NCBI GenBank assembly: GCA_033795365.1 | Contig: JARYGU010000001.1 | Coordinates: forward strand, 783,477 to 847,476 | Source of the DNA: JARYGU01 sp033795365 | GTDB lineage: Bacteria; Pseudomonadota; Alphaproteobacteria; Rhizobiales; Rhizobiaceae | DNA length: 64,000 nt | Direction of reading: 5' to 3' | In this document: in pieces, positions 8,926 through 17,564 of the stretch | Layout: the number at the start of each line of letters is the position of its first letter | Numbering within the stretch: position 1 is the first letter of the stretch | The notes under the pieces: generated by a model | What the model was told of the DNA's origin: nothing | Seen by the model: only the letters and a program-made list of their open reading frames with translations | Database searches by the model: none | Program-made: the position numbers and the translations under genes

Positions 8926-10812
8926 TCACCGGTTGATGGATTGTTCGGCGAGCGTCCTGTTGATCGAAACGCCATAGGACGTTTGCAGGGCACTGACCAT
9001 CTGGTCGAGAATATCGTCGCCGCTGGCGTTTGCGACCGCTTCGATCTGCTGGTCGGTATTCGTCAGCGCATCGGTCGTTGCCTGCGGGTTGATCTCCGTG
9101 ACCTGCAGCAGGATCTGCCCCTCTCCGTCCACCCCGGGAGCGTTGGCTATGTGGCCCACAGGCCCGTCGAAGGCGGCCGCGACTGCTGCGGGGCTGAGGA
9201 CGGGATCCTCGGAAGAGCGGTTGATGCCGGACTTGATTTCGACCGTGAGGCCGAGTTCGCTTGCGATATCGGCAAGCGCGGTGCCCTTGCGGACACGATC
9301 GGCAAGTTCGGCCGCTTTCGCCGAGAGCGCGTTGCGCTGCTGCTCTGCCGTCCAATCGGCGACCACGCGGTCGCGGACCTCGTCGAGCGTACGGTCGCGC
9401 TCCGGCGCGATGTCCAGCACCTCGTACCAGATATAGCCTTCCGGGCCGAAATTGACCGGCTGGGTCTCCGCGCCGATCTCCGTCTTGAAGGCTTCGCCGA
9501 GAAGCGTGGCCTGCTCGGGAATGCCGGCGACTTCCTCGCCTTCGCGGTTGTTTCCGGAGCTGTCGACCTCGACCGTCACCGCCTTCAATCTGTTCTGCGC
9601 GGCGGCATCGGTCAGGTTCGCTCCTTCGGCGCGGCTTTCCTCGAAGCGGTCATGCACGGAGAGAATGCCGTTGCTCGCCTCGTCGAGAGCAAGCTCGTTG
9701 CGCAATTCGTCCTTCACCTCGTCATAGCTGCGGACGGTTTCCGGGCGGATATTGGTCACCCTGAGAATGACCGGTCCGAACGCACCGTCGATGACGGGCG
9801 TGGTGCCGCCGTCGGCAGCAACGGCGAAAGCGGCATCGCCGAGCTTCTGGTCGGGAACCCTGTCCCTGGTGAATTCGCCGAGCAGGACGTCGGCGGCCGT
9901 CCTGCCTTCCGCGGCCACGAGCTCGTCGAAGCTCGTCCCGGCAAGCAGTTTGGCGGCGGCGTCGTCGGCTGCCGCCCTGTCCCTGAAGGTGAGCTGCTCG
10001 ATCGTGCGGGTTTCCGCAGTCCGGTATTTGTCCTTGTTCTTCTCATAGTCCTCGCGGACCGCCTCATCAGTCACGACGGACGGATCGGCGATATCCTTGG
10101 GTTCGAGCGTCACATAGGTGATCTTGCGGTATTCAGGTGCCCTGTACTTCGCCTTGTTCTGCTCGAACCAGGGTGCAAGCACCTCGTCGCCGGGGGTTTT
10201 TACCGGATCGATGTTGGCGTTGCTCAAGAGAAGATAGTCGATCGCGCGGGATTCGTGGCGGTACTGGCGCAACGCGTCGATGAGGGCCGCCGGCGCACGA
10301 TATCCGTCCGAAACCGCCTCGACGATCTGGCTGCGGATCGCGACCTGGCTGCGGTTGCTGATGTAGTCGTTCTCACGAAGCCCGGCATTGCGCAGGATGC
10401 TGGAAAAGGCGACGCGGTCGAACTGGCCGTTGACGCCGCGAAAAGCCGGATCGTCCGCGATCAACCGCGCAAGGCGGCCTTCCGACAGGCCGAGATTCAT
10501 GTCGCGGGAAAGCTGGTCGAGCGCGGCGCCCGCCACGAGTTCGGCATAGACCTGATTCTCGACCCCGAGTGCGCGCGCCTGCTCGCTCGTAAGCCGCATC
10601 CCGAAGCGCTGGGACAGCGAGGCGACCTGGCGCTCGTAGGCAAGGCGGAAATCGGTCGGAGAGACGCTGACGTCACCGACCGTAACCACCGCATTCGACG
10701 TTCCTGCCACGAGCGAGCTTGATACACCCCAGATGGCGAAGGAGCCGACCAGAATGATCATCAGGGCTTTGGCGGCCCAGGTCCGGGAGCCGCGTCTCAG
10801 GGCGTCGAGCAT
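8926..10812 (-). CDS. ppiD: Membrane-anchored periplasmic peptidyl-prolyl isomerase, PpiD/SurA type
   Basis: A 628-residue periplasmic foldase anchored in the inner membrane. Residues about 14-36 form one membrane anchor; a SurA_N-like region follows, then a parvulin-type region around 240-350 and a long C-terminal periplasmic part. The parvulin core looks divergent, as in many PpiD proteins, so chaperone rather than isomerase activity is likely. It is the first gene of the leftward cluster; its stop lies 7 bp from trpD, suggesting cotranscription with tryptophan genes. Confidence 0.9.
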   Translation of the reverse strand: MLDALRRGSRTWAAKALMIILVGSFAIWGVSSSLVAGTSNAVVTVGDVSVSPTDFRLAYERQVASLSQRFGMRLTSEQARALGVENQVYAELVAGAALDQLSRDMNLGLSEGRLARLIADDPAFRGVNGQFDRVAFSSILRNAGLRENDYISNRSQVAIRSQIVEAVSDGYRAPAALIDALRQYRHESRAIDYLLLSNANIDPVKTPGDEVLAPWFEQNKAKYRAPEYRKITYVTLEPKDIADPSVVTDEAVREDYEKNKDKYRTAETRTIEQLTFRDRAAADDAAAKLLAGTSFDELVAAEGRTAADVLLGEFTRDRVPDQKLGDAAFAVAADGGTTPVIDGAFGPVILRVTNIRPETVRSYDEVKDELRNELALDEASNGILSVHDRFEESRAEGANLTDAAAQNRLKAVTVEVDSSGNNREGEEVAGIPEQATLLGEAFKTEIGAETQPVNFGPEGYIWYEVLDIAPERDRTLDEVRDRVVADWTAEQQRNALSAKAAELADRVRKGTALADIASELGLTVEIKSGINRSSEDPVLSPAAVAAAFDGPVGHIANAPGVDGEGQILLQVTEINPQATTDALTNTDQQIEAVANASGDDILDQMVSALQTSYGVSINRTLAEQSINR

Positions 10813-11217
10813 CGTTCATTATTCCTCATATGCCGGGCAGCAGCCGGCGGAACTCGTCTCATAAATGAAAGTTCGGCGGAATTGAAGACCGGCCGCTGCA
10901 CAAAGGAGGATCGCGCGGAACGCGCTTATGTACAATAAAGAAGGAAGGCGCAGGCAAGGTGAAAATCAGGGATAGCGGCATGCCTGCCGCAAATGGATCA
11001 GTGGAAGACGGAATCCTTTGCCGGCAAAAAGAATTTTTTTGAAATTATTGAGATAATATCCGCCAATCATATTATTCTCGCTGACATTCCCGGTTCGCGA
11101 TCCCATGTGAGTAGCATTGCAGACGGGTCCGAGGTGCCGAATGCCGCAATGCCGGTTGTGCTGTTGATGCACTCAGCGCTTACGGTCGTCGTCTGAGGGG
11201 GCCAGAAGGATACTGCC
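10813..11217. other. 405-bp intergenic region between ppiD and the Na/Pi cotransporter gene
   Basis: Divergent promoter region. It contains an AT-rich patch around 11022-11075, unusual in this genome. Two overlapping short frames (67 and 68 codons on opposite strands) cross the patch; neither resembles a family I know and neither has a convincing ribosome-binding site. I see no RNA gene I can name. Confidence 0.45.
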
Positions 11218-12870
11218 GTGTCATCGACCATCGTCATGATCAATCTTTTCGGAGCCGTTGCGCTTCTGCTCTTCGGGCTCGCGCAGGTGAAGGACGGAGC
11301 GACGCGGGCGCTAGGAATCCGGCTGCGCTCCGGCCTTGCGGTCGGTACCCGCGGTCCGTTCCGGTCGTTCATCGCGGGATTCGCCGCCACCGTGGCGCTG
11401 CAAAGCTCCACGGCTACGGCTCTGATGATCGCGTCCTTCGTGGAACGTAAGCTCGTCAAACCGAGGATGGCGCAGGTCGTGCTTCTCGGCGCCAATGTCG
11501 GCACGGCGGTCACCGCCTGGCTGGTGTCGACAGGGATCGAGGTGTTGTCGCCGCTGGTGATCCTCGCCGGCGTCGTGCTCAACAGGTCCGGAAAGTCTTC
11601 GGCCCGGCAGGGACTAGGGACGGCGCTTGTCGGCATCGGCCTCATGCTCCTGTCGCTTCAGCTTCTCGGCCTTGCGACCGAGCCGATGCGCCAGTCGCCG
11701 GCGCTGGCAGCCTTTCTCGGGCTTCTCGACAATGCTTGGCCGGTGGCGCTCGCCGTCTCGGCGGCGCTCGCATTCGTTTCGTCTTCGAGCCTGGCGATGG
11801 TCGTGCTCATCCTGTCGCTTTCCGCCACAGGGATCCTGTCTCCGGCCCTGACCGTCGTGCTCGTTCTCGGCGCCAATTTCGGAGGCGCGATCCCGCCGGT
11901 GATCGCCACCCTTGGATCGTCCGCTGCGGCGCGGCGCGTGACCATCGGCAATCTTCTCGTGCGCGGGATCGGCTGCCTCGTTGCGCTTCCGCTTGCCGGC
12001 GTGATCGCCGGTTTGCTGTCGGCCCTCCCGCTTCCGATCGCCAAGCTGCCGGTCGACGTGCATCTCGCCTTCAACCTTGTGGTCGCGCTCGTCTTCTGGC
12101 CATTTTCCGGACCGGTCACGCGCATCATGGAGCGCCTCGTGCCGGGCGGGAAGGAAGACGATGCCGGTCCGCGCTATCTCGACGAATCGGCCTTCACGAC
12201 GCCGGTGGTGGCTCTTTCCGGCGCCACGCGCGAAGTTCTGCGGGTTGGGGATCTGATCGAATCCATGCTGATCCGCACCATGCAGGCTTTCAACACGAAC
12301 GATCTCAACGAACTGCGCGATATCGGCGCGCTGGAGCGGCAGGTCGACCGGCTGCAGCAGGATGTGAAACTCTATCTCTCCCGGCTGGGCCGCCGGGGAT
12401 TGAGCGAGGACGATGCCGAACGTTCTATGGTGATCATCGACTACGGCATCAACCTGGAGCATGTCGGCGACATCGTCGAAAAGGGGCTCCAGGAGCAGAT
12501 CCGCAAGAAGATCGCGAATGGGCTGAAATTCTCCGATGCCGGCTACGGCGAGCTGCAGGATCTCTTCAACCTGACGATCGAGAACCTGCGCATCGCGCAG
12601 ACGATCTTCGTCACGGGGGACTTCAATCTCGCCCGCCAGCTCGTCGAGGTGAAGGTGGATGTGCGGCGGATGGAAAAGCGCTCGTCGGAACGTCACCTCG
12701 AACGCCTGCGGGACGGCCGGATCGAGAGCCTGCAGACGAGCTCGGTGCATCTCGACATGCTTCGGGACCTGAAGCGCATCAATGCGCATCTGGTCTCTGT
12801 CGCCTATCCTATTCTGGACGATAGCGGCCTGCTCGTGGAAAGCCGCCTGCGCCGGAGCGAGCAGCCCTGA
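11218..12870 (+). CDS. Na+/phosphate cotransporter family protein with C-terminal PhoU-like domain
   Basis: The 550-residue protein has the two inverted PNaS-type repeats: QSSTATALM in the first (about residues 61-69) and SSSSLAMVV in the second, within eight or so membrane helices, followed by a soluble alpha-helical PhoU-like domain from about residue 330. This architecture matches the YjbB/NptA group, implicated in phosphate movement across the inner membrane; the direction of transport cannot be read from sequence. The GTG start is chosen because translation upstream is closed and the protein begins at the first membrane helix. It is probably expressed alone; glmU follows after 66 bp. Confidence 0.88.
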   Translation: MSSTIVMINLFGAVALLLFGLAQVKDGATRALGIRLRSGLAVGTRGPFRSFIAGFAATVALQSSTATALMIASFVERKLVKPRMAQVVLLGANVGTAVTAWLVSTGIEVLSPLVILAGVVLNRSGKSSARQGLGTALVGIGLMLLSLQLLGLATEPMRQSPALAAFLGLLDNAWPVALAVSAALAFVSSSSLAMVVLILSLSATGILSPALTVVLVLGANFGGAIPPVIATLGSSAAARRVTIGNLLVRGIGCLVALPLAGVIAGLLSALPLPIAKLPVDVHLAFNLVVALVFWPFSGPVTRIMERLVPGGKEDDAGPRYLDESAFTTPVVALSGATREVLRVGDLIESMLIRTMQAFNTNDLNELRDIGALERQVDRLQQDVKLYLSRLGRRGLSEDDAERSMVIIDYGINLEHVGDIVEKGLQEQIRKKIANGLKFSDAGYGELQDLFNLTIENLRIAQTIFVTGDFNLARQLVEVKVDVRRMEKRSSERHLERLRDGRIESLQTSSVHLDMLRDLKRINAHLVSVAYPILDDSGLLVESRLRRSEQP

Positions 12871-12936
12871 ATCCCTTTGGCGTGTCGCGGTCCTTTTTGC
12901 TAAGGAACGGACCGACGCAGTACGAAAGGGATGAGA

Positions 12937-14316
12937 ATGAACAAGGACGCGACGCAGCGGAGTTGTCTGGCGGTGATACTTGCTGCCGGCGAAAGCACGC
13001 GAATGAAATCGTCCATGTCGAAGGTACTTCACCGGATCGGCAACCGGCCGATGATCGCGCATGTGACGGATGCGCTGACGAAGGCCGGCATCAGCGACGT
13101 TGCGCTGGTGCTTGGCCGCGATGCCGAAGAGGTCGAGGCCGCCGCGCAAAATCCGGCCCTTGCGATCTCCGTGCATATCCAGACGGAAAGGCTCGGCACC
13201 GCGCATGCCGTGCTGGCGGCCCGCGAAGCGATCGCAAAGGGCTATGACGATATCCTCGTCGTTTTCGGCGACACGCCGCTCATTACGGAAAAGCCGCTGA
13301 TGGCGGCGCGCGAAGCGCTTGCAGCAGGAAACGACGTCGCCGTGATCGGCTTCATGGCCGCAGATCCCTCCGGCTACGGCCGCCTCGTCATCCAGAACGG
13401 CGAGCTGATCGCTATCCGCGAGCACAAGGATGCAAGCGAGGAAGAGCTTCGGATCGCCTACTGCAACGGCGGACTGATGGCGATCGACGGTCGCAAGGCG
13501 TTGGATCTTCTTGCCAAGGTCGGCAACGGCAATGCCAACGGCGAATACTACCTGACGGATCTGGTCGAGATCGTGCGCCGGGACGGCGGGCACGCCGCTG
13601 CCGTGGAGGCTCCCGAAGCCGAGCTGATAGGCTGCAACACACGGGCCGAACTCGCCGTTTTGGAGCGTATCTGGCAGGACAGGAGACGCCTCGAGCTGAT
13701 GCTTTCGGGCGTCTCGATGATCGCGCCCGAAACGGTCTTCCTATCCTTCGACACGCAGATAGACCGGGATGCGATCATCGAGCCGAATGTGTTCTTTGGT
13801 CCCGGCGTAAAGGTCGAGAGCGGCGCGATCATTCATTCCTTCTGCCATCTGGAAGGTGCCCATGTCGGCCTCGACGCCGAAATCGGCCCGTTCGCCCGCC
13901 TTCGGCCGGGCGCGGAACTCGGCGAACATTCGAAAGTGGGGAATTTCTGCGAGGTCAAGAAATCCGAAATCGGTCCCGGTGCCAAGATCAACCATCTGAC
14001 CTATATCGGCGACGCGATCGTCGGCGGCGGCAGCAATATCGGCGCAGGCACCATCACCTGCAACTATGACGGCGTGAACAAGCATTTGACCCTTATCGGC
14101 GAAAATACCTTCATCGGCTCCAATTCGTCGCTGGTCGCACCGGTTTCGATCGGCAGCGGCGCCTATATCGCCTCGGGAAGCGTCATTACGTCGGACGTTC
14201 CGGACGACGCCTTGGCATTCGGCCGCGCGCGCCAGGAGAACAAGGAAGGACGGGCCAAGGTGATCCGCGAGCGCAATCTTGCGATCAAGGCTGCAAAGAA
14301 GAAAGCGGCGGGCTGA
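12937..14316 (+). CDS. glmU: Bifunctional UDP-N-acetylglucosamine pyrophosphorylase / glucosamine-1-phosphate N-acetyltransferase
   Basis: Makes UDP-GlcNAc for peptidoglycan and lipid A. The N-terminal uridylyltransferase has LAVILAAGESTRMKS and FGDTPLI; the C-terminal half is a left-handed beta-helix of hexapeptide repeats ending in the acetyltransferase site (NYDGVNKH, GSNSSLVAPV). Total length is 459 residues. ATG at 12937 is preferred over the ATG six bases earlier because GAAAGGG then has normal spacing. It is followed by glmS, which supplies the preceding pathway. Confidence 0.97.
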   Translation: MNKDATQRSCLAVILAAGESTRMKSSMSKVLHRIGNRPMIAHVTDALTKAGISDVALVLGRDAEEVEAAAQNPALAISVHIQTERLGTAHAVLAAREAIAKGYDDILVVFGDTPLITEKPLMAAREALAAGNDVAVIGFMAADPSGYGRLVIQNGELIAIREHKDASEEELRIAYCNGGLMAIDGRKALDLLAKVGNGNANGEYYLTDLVEIVRRDGGHAAAVEAPEAELIGCNTRAELAVLERIWQDRRRLELMLSGVSMIAPETVFLSFDTQIDRDAIIEPNVFFGPGVKVESGAIIHSFCHLEGAHVGLDAEIGPFARLRPGAELGEHSKVGNFCEVKKSEIGPGAKINHLTYIGDAIVGGGSNIGAGTITCNYDGVNKHLTLIGENTFIGSNSSLVAPVSIGSGAYIASGSVITSDVPDDALAFGRARQENKEGRAKVIRERNLAIKAAKKKAAG

Positions 14317-14525
14317 GCCGCTTTTGTTGCATTACCGCCCGAAACCGAAAGTGACCGCGCGGCAATTGCACTTGTCCGGAAAATCGATACCAACTGCCCT
14401 CGACTTTTGCGCATGCCTATGACCGAAAGGCCATCTCGCATTCACCGAAGGGTTGTGCGCAAAATGGAACTAAGGTCGGGTTCCTCCGGCGATCGTCGGA
14501 AACCCGGGAGATTGGGGATCGTTGC

Positions 14526-16352
14526 ATGTGCGGCATTGTGGGGATAGTCGGAAACCAGCCTGTGGCCTCGCGACTCGTGGACGCGCTGAAGCGCCTCGAA
14601 TATCGCGGCTATGATTCGGCAGGCGTGGCGACCATCCGCGAGGGCAGGCTGGAGCGGCGGCGGGCCGAAGGCAAGCTGTTCAATCTGGAAAAGAAACTTT
14701 CCGAGGAGCCGTTGTCCGGCACGATCGGTATCGCACACACACGCTGGGCGACGCATGGTGCACCGACGGAGCGCAATGCGCATCCGCATTTCACCGACGG
14801 CGTCGCCGTCGTGCACAACGGCATCATCGAAAACTTCTCCGAAATTCGCGACGAGCTGACGGCAGCGGGTGCCGAATTCCAGACACAGACTGATACGGAG
14901 GTCGTGGGCCATCTCCTGGTGAAACTCCGGCGCGAGGGCTTCGGGCGGCGCGAGGCGATGCAGGCGATGCTGAAGCGCGTGACCGGCGCCTATGCGCTGG
15001 CGGTCATGTTCGAGGAGGATCCCTCGACGATCATGGCGGCGCGCAGCGGTCCGCCGCTGGCGATCGGCCACGGCCGGGACGAGATGTTCCTCGGGTCGGA
15101 CGCCATCGCGCTTTCGCCCTTCACCAACGAAATCACCTATCTCGTCGATGGCGATTGGGCGGTGATCGGTCGCGACGGCGTCCACATCTTCGATCTCGAC
15201 GGCAATCGCGTCGAACGTCCGCGCCAGGTCTCTTCCGCCGCTGCCTACATGATCGACAAGGGCAACCACCGGCATTTCATGGAGAAGGAGATCTATGAGC
15301 AGCCGGAGGTGATCTCCCATGCCCTCAGCCATTACATCGACTTTCTCGGGCACAAGGTGAGGCCGGTTGCGGGCCCGATCGATTTCGCTTCAGTGTCGAG
15401 CCTTGCCATTTCGGCCTGCGGCACGGCCTATCTCGCCGGTCTCGTCGGCAAATACTGGTTCGAGCGTTATGCGAGGCTGCCGGTGGAGATCGACGTTGCC
15501 TCGGAATTCCGATACCGCGAAATCCCTCTCAATCCGTCCTCGGCCGCACTTTTCATCTCGCAGTCTGGCGAGACGGCCGACACGCTGGCGTCGTTGCGCT
15601 ATTGCCGCGACAGCGGATTGAAGATCGGGGCGGTCGTCAACGTCCGCGAATCGAGCATCGCACGCGAAGCCGACGCGGTCTTTCCGATCCTTGCCGGACC
15701 GGAGATCGGCGTTGCCTCCACCAAGGCCTTCACCTGCCAGCTTTCCGTGCTGGCGGCGCTTGCGATCGGAGCGGGAAGGGCGCGCGGTACCGTAACGGAA
15801 GACGAGGAGCGCGATCTGGTACGCAGCCTCTCGGAGATGCCGCGTATCATGAGCGAGGTGCTGAACGGCATCCAGCCTGTGATCGAGCAGCTTTCGCGCG
15901 ATCTTTCGAAATGCCGAGACGTTCTCTATCTGGGCCGCGGAACGAGCTATCCGCTGGCGATGGAGGGAGCGCTCAAGCTCAAGGAAATCTCCTATATCCA
16001 TGCAGAAGGCTATGCCGCGGGCGAGTTGAAGCACGGACCGATCGCCCTCATCGACGAGAACATGCCGGTGATCGTGATCGCGCCGCATGACCGCTTTTTC
16101 GAAAAGACGGTCTCCAACATGCAGGAAGTCGCCGCCCGCGGCGGCCGGATCATCTTCATCACGGACGAGCGGGGTGCGGTCGCCTCGAAGCTTCAGACCA
16201 TGGCGACGATCGTGCTGCCGGACGTCAACGAACTGATCGCACCGATGATCTATTCGCTGCCCATCCAGTTGCTTGCCTACCACACCGCTGTCTTCATGGG
16301 CACCGATGTCGACCAGCCGCGCAACCTCGCGAAATCCGTGACGGTAGAATGA
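14526..16352 (+). CDS. glmS: Glutamine-fructose-6-phosphate aminotransferase (isomerizing)
   Basis: Produces glucosamine-6-phosphate from fructose-6-phosphate and glutamine. The mature N-terminal Cys follows the initiator Met (MCGIVGIVG), then a class II glutamine amidotransferase domain (1-240) and two SIS sugar-isomerase domains with the SQSGETADT phosphate loop. The C-terminus DQPRNLAKSVTVE is the canonical one and the length, 608, is normal. GGGGATCG upstream serves as ribosome-binding site. I see no glmS ribozyme in the 209-bp leader. The stop overlaps the next start (ATGA). Confidence 0.98.
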   Translation: MCGIVGIVGNQPVASRLVDALKRLEYRGYDSAGVATIREGRLERRRAEGKLFNLEKKLSEEPLSGTIGIAHTRWATHGAPTERNAHPHFTDGVAVVHNGIIENFSEIRDELTAAGAEFQTQTDTEVVGHLLVKLRREGFGRREAMQAMLKRVTGAYALAVMFEEDPSTIMAARSGPPLAIGHGRDEMFLGSDAIALSPFTNEITYLVDGDWAVIGRDGVHIFDLDGNRVERPRQVSSAAAYMIDKGNHRHFMEKEIYEQPEVISHALSHYIDFLGHKVRPVAGPIDFASVSSLAISACGTAYLAGLVGKYWFERYARLPVEIDVASEFRYREIPLNPSSAALFISQSGETADTLASLRYCRDSGLKIGAVVNVRESSIAREADAVFPILAGPEIGVASTKAFTCQLSVLAALAIGAGRARGTVTEDEERDLVRSLSEMPRIMSEVLNGIQPVIEQLSRDLSKCRDVLYLGRGTSYPLAMEGALKLKEISYIHAEGYAAGELKHGPIALIDENMPVIVIAPHDRFFEKTVSNMQEVAARGGRIIFITDERGAVASKLQTMATIVLPDVNELIAPMIYSLPIQLLAYHTAVFMGTDVDQPRNLAKSVTVE

Positions 16353-16843
16353 TCATCCGCCCGGAGACGCCGGCCGACGTCGCGGCAATCCATGACCTGA
16401 CGACGACAGCCTTCGAGGGACAGCCCCATAGTGACGGCTCGGAGCCGCATATCATCGACCGGCTGCGTGCGGCCGGCGCGCTGACGCTCTCCCTGGTCGC
16501 GGAGGAGGACCGGGCGATCATCGGCCATGTGGCATTTTCACCGGTCACCATATCGGGGAAAGCAGACGGCTGGTTCGGGCTCGGCCCCGTTTCGGTCGCG
16601 CCCGTCCGTCAGCGTGAAGGTGTCGGCAGCGCGCTGATCCGCGAAGGACTTTCTCGCCTGCGCACCGGCGGAGCGAAAGGCTGCGTCCTCGTTGGCGCCC
16701 CCGGTTATTACAAGCGCTTCGGCTTCGAGCATGACCCGGCTTTCACGCTGGAAGGATACCCGCCCGAGTATTTCCTGCGTGTGGCATTTTCACCGGTTTA
16801 CGAAGGTGGTCCGGTTGCCTATCATCCGGCCTTCTTCGGCTGA
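16349..16843 (+). CDS. GNAT-family N-acetyltransferase
   Basis: A 164-residue protein of the GNAT fold: IIRPETPADVAAI at the N-terminus, and the acetyl-CoA binding segment VRQREGVGSALIREGL near residue 90. It resembles the YhbS-type subgroup (ending with YHPAFFG). The acceptor substrate is unknown. The ATG overlaps the glmS stop by four bases, suggesting translational coupling, but this does not reveal the substrate. Confidence 0.85.
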   Translation: MIIRPETPADVAAIHDLTTTAFEGQPHSDGSEPHIIDRLRAAGALTLSLVAEEDRAIIGHVAFSPVTISGKADGWFGLGPVSVAPVRQREGVGSALIREGLSRLRTGGAKGCVLVGAPGYYKRFGFEHDPAFTLEGYPPEYFLRVAFSPVYEGGPVAYHPAFFG

Positions 16844-16867
16844 TAGCCACCGCCAACTGGACCGCGA

Positions 16868-17557
16868 ATGAACGACATTGCTCCTCGCATTTCCTTGGCG
16901 ACGCGGCTGCGCAACAACTTCCTGACAGGACTGGTCATTTGCGCGCCGATCGCCATCACCATCTGGCTGACCTGGACCTTCATCCGCTGGGCAGACAGCT
17001 GGGTGAAACCGTATCTGCCGATGCGCTATACGCCCGAAAACTACCTGCCGTTCGCCATTCCCGGTTTCGGCCTCCTGATCGCCGTGGTCGTGATCACGCT
17101 CATCGGCTTTCTCGGCAAGAATCTGATCGGCCGGTCGATCGTGCAATTCGGCGAGTCCATCCTGAACCGCACGCCGTTGGTGCGGACGATCTACAAGAGC
17201 CTGAAGCAGATATTCGAATCGGTTTTGAAGGAACAGGGGACGTCCTTCAACAAGGCCGGGCTGATCGAATATCCGAGCGCCGGCCTTTGGTCCGTCGTTT
17301 TCCTCGCGACCGACGCGAAAGGGGAGATCGCCGCCAAGTTCGACGCGATGGGCCAGCAGATGGTCGCCTGTTTCCTCCCGCCCACGCCGTTGCCGACTGC
17401 AGGGTTCCTCATCTTCGTTCCCCGCGAAAAGATCATACCGCTCGACATGAGCGCGGAGGACGCGGCCAAGCTGATCATTTCCGTCGGCCTCGTTAATCCG
17501 CCCGAAAAATCCCTGATCGGGCCTCCGGCGAAGCCGGGAAAAAAACCGAAAATCTGA
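16868..17557 (+). CDS. DUF502-family inner-membrane protein
   Basis: The 229-residue protein has a membrane helix at about 17-38 (FLTGLVICAPIAITIWLTW), a second at about 60-82, then the conserved DUF502 soluble part with LLNRTP-like ILNRTPLVRTIY and PTPLPTAGFLIFVPR. No biochemical function is established for the family. It ends 7 bp from the convergent recG. Confidence 0.85.
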   Translation: MNDIAPRISLATRLRNNFLTGLVICAPIAITIWLTWTFIRWADSWVKPYLPMRYTPENYLPFAIPGFGLLIAVVVITLIGFLGKNLIGRSIVQFGESILNRTPLVRTIYKSLKQIFESVLKEQGTSFNKAGLIEYPSAGLWSVVFLATDAKGEIAAKFDAMGQQMVACFLPPTPLPTAGFLIFVPREKIIPLDMSAEDAAKLIISVGLVNPPEKSLIGPPAKPGKKPKI

Positions 17558-17564
17558 GAAACGC

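Noticed and set aside
8917..10722. 601-codon plus-strand frame across ppiD
   Set aside because: Shadow of the ppiD coding strand; no recognisable motif or ribosome-binding site.
10993..11196. 67-codon plus-strand frame before the Na/Pi cotransporter gene
   Set aside because: Crosses the AT-rich patch, lacks a good ribosome-binding site and resembles no family; kept only as an intergenic note.
11614..13593. 659-codon minus-strand frame across the Na/Pi gene and glmU
   Set aside because: Overlaps two unmistakable genes; composition is that of a shadow.
14317..14525. Possible glmS ribozyme or other riboswitch in the glmS leader
   Set aside because: No conserved ribozyme core sequence or pseudoknot is seen; this ribozyme is known mainly from Firmicutes.
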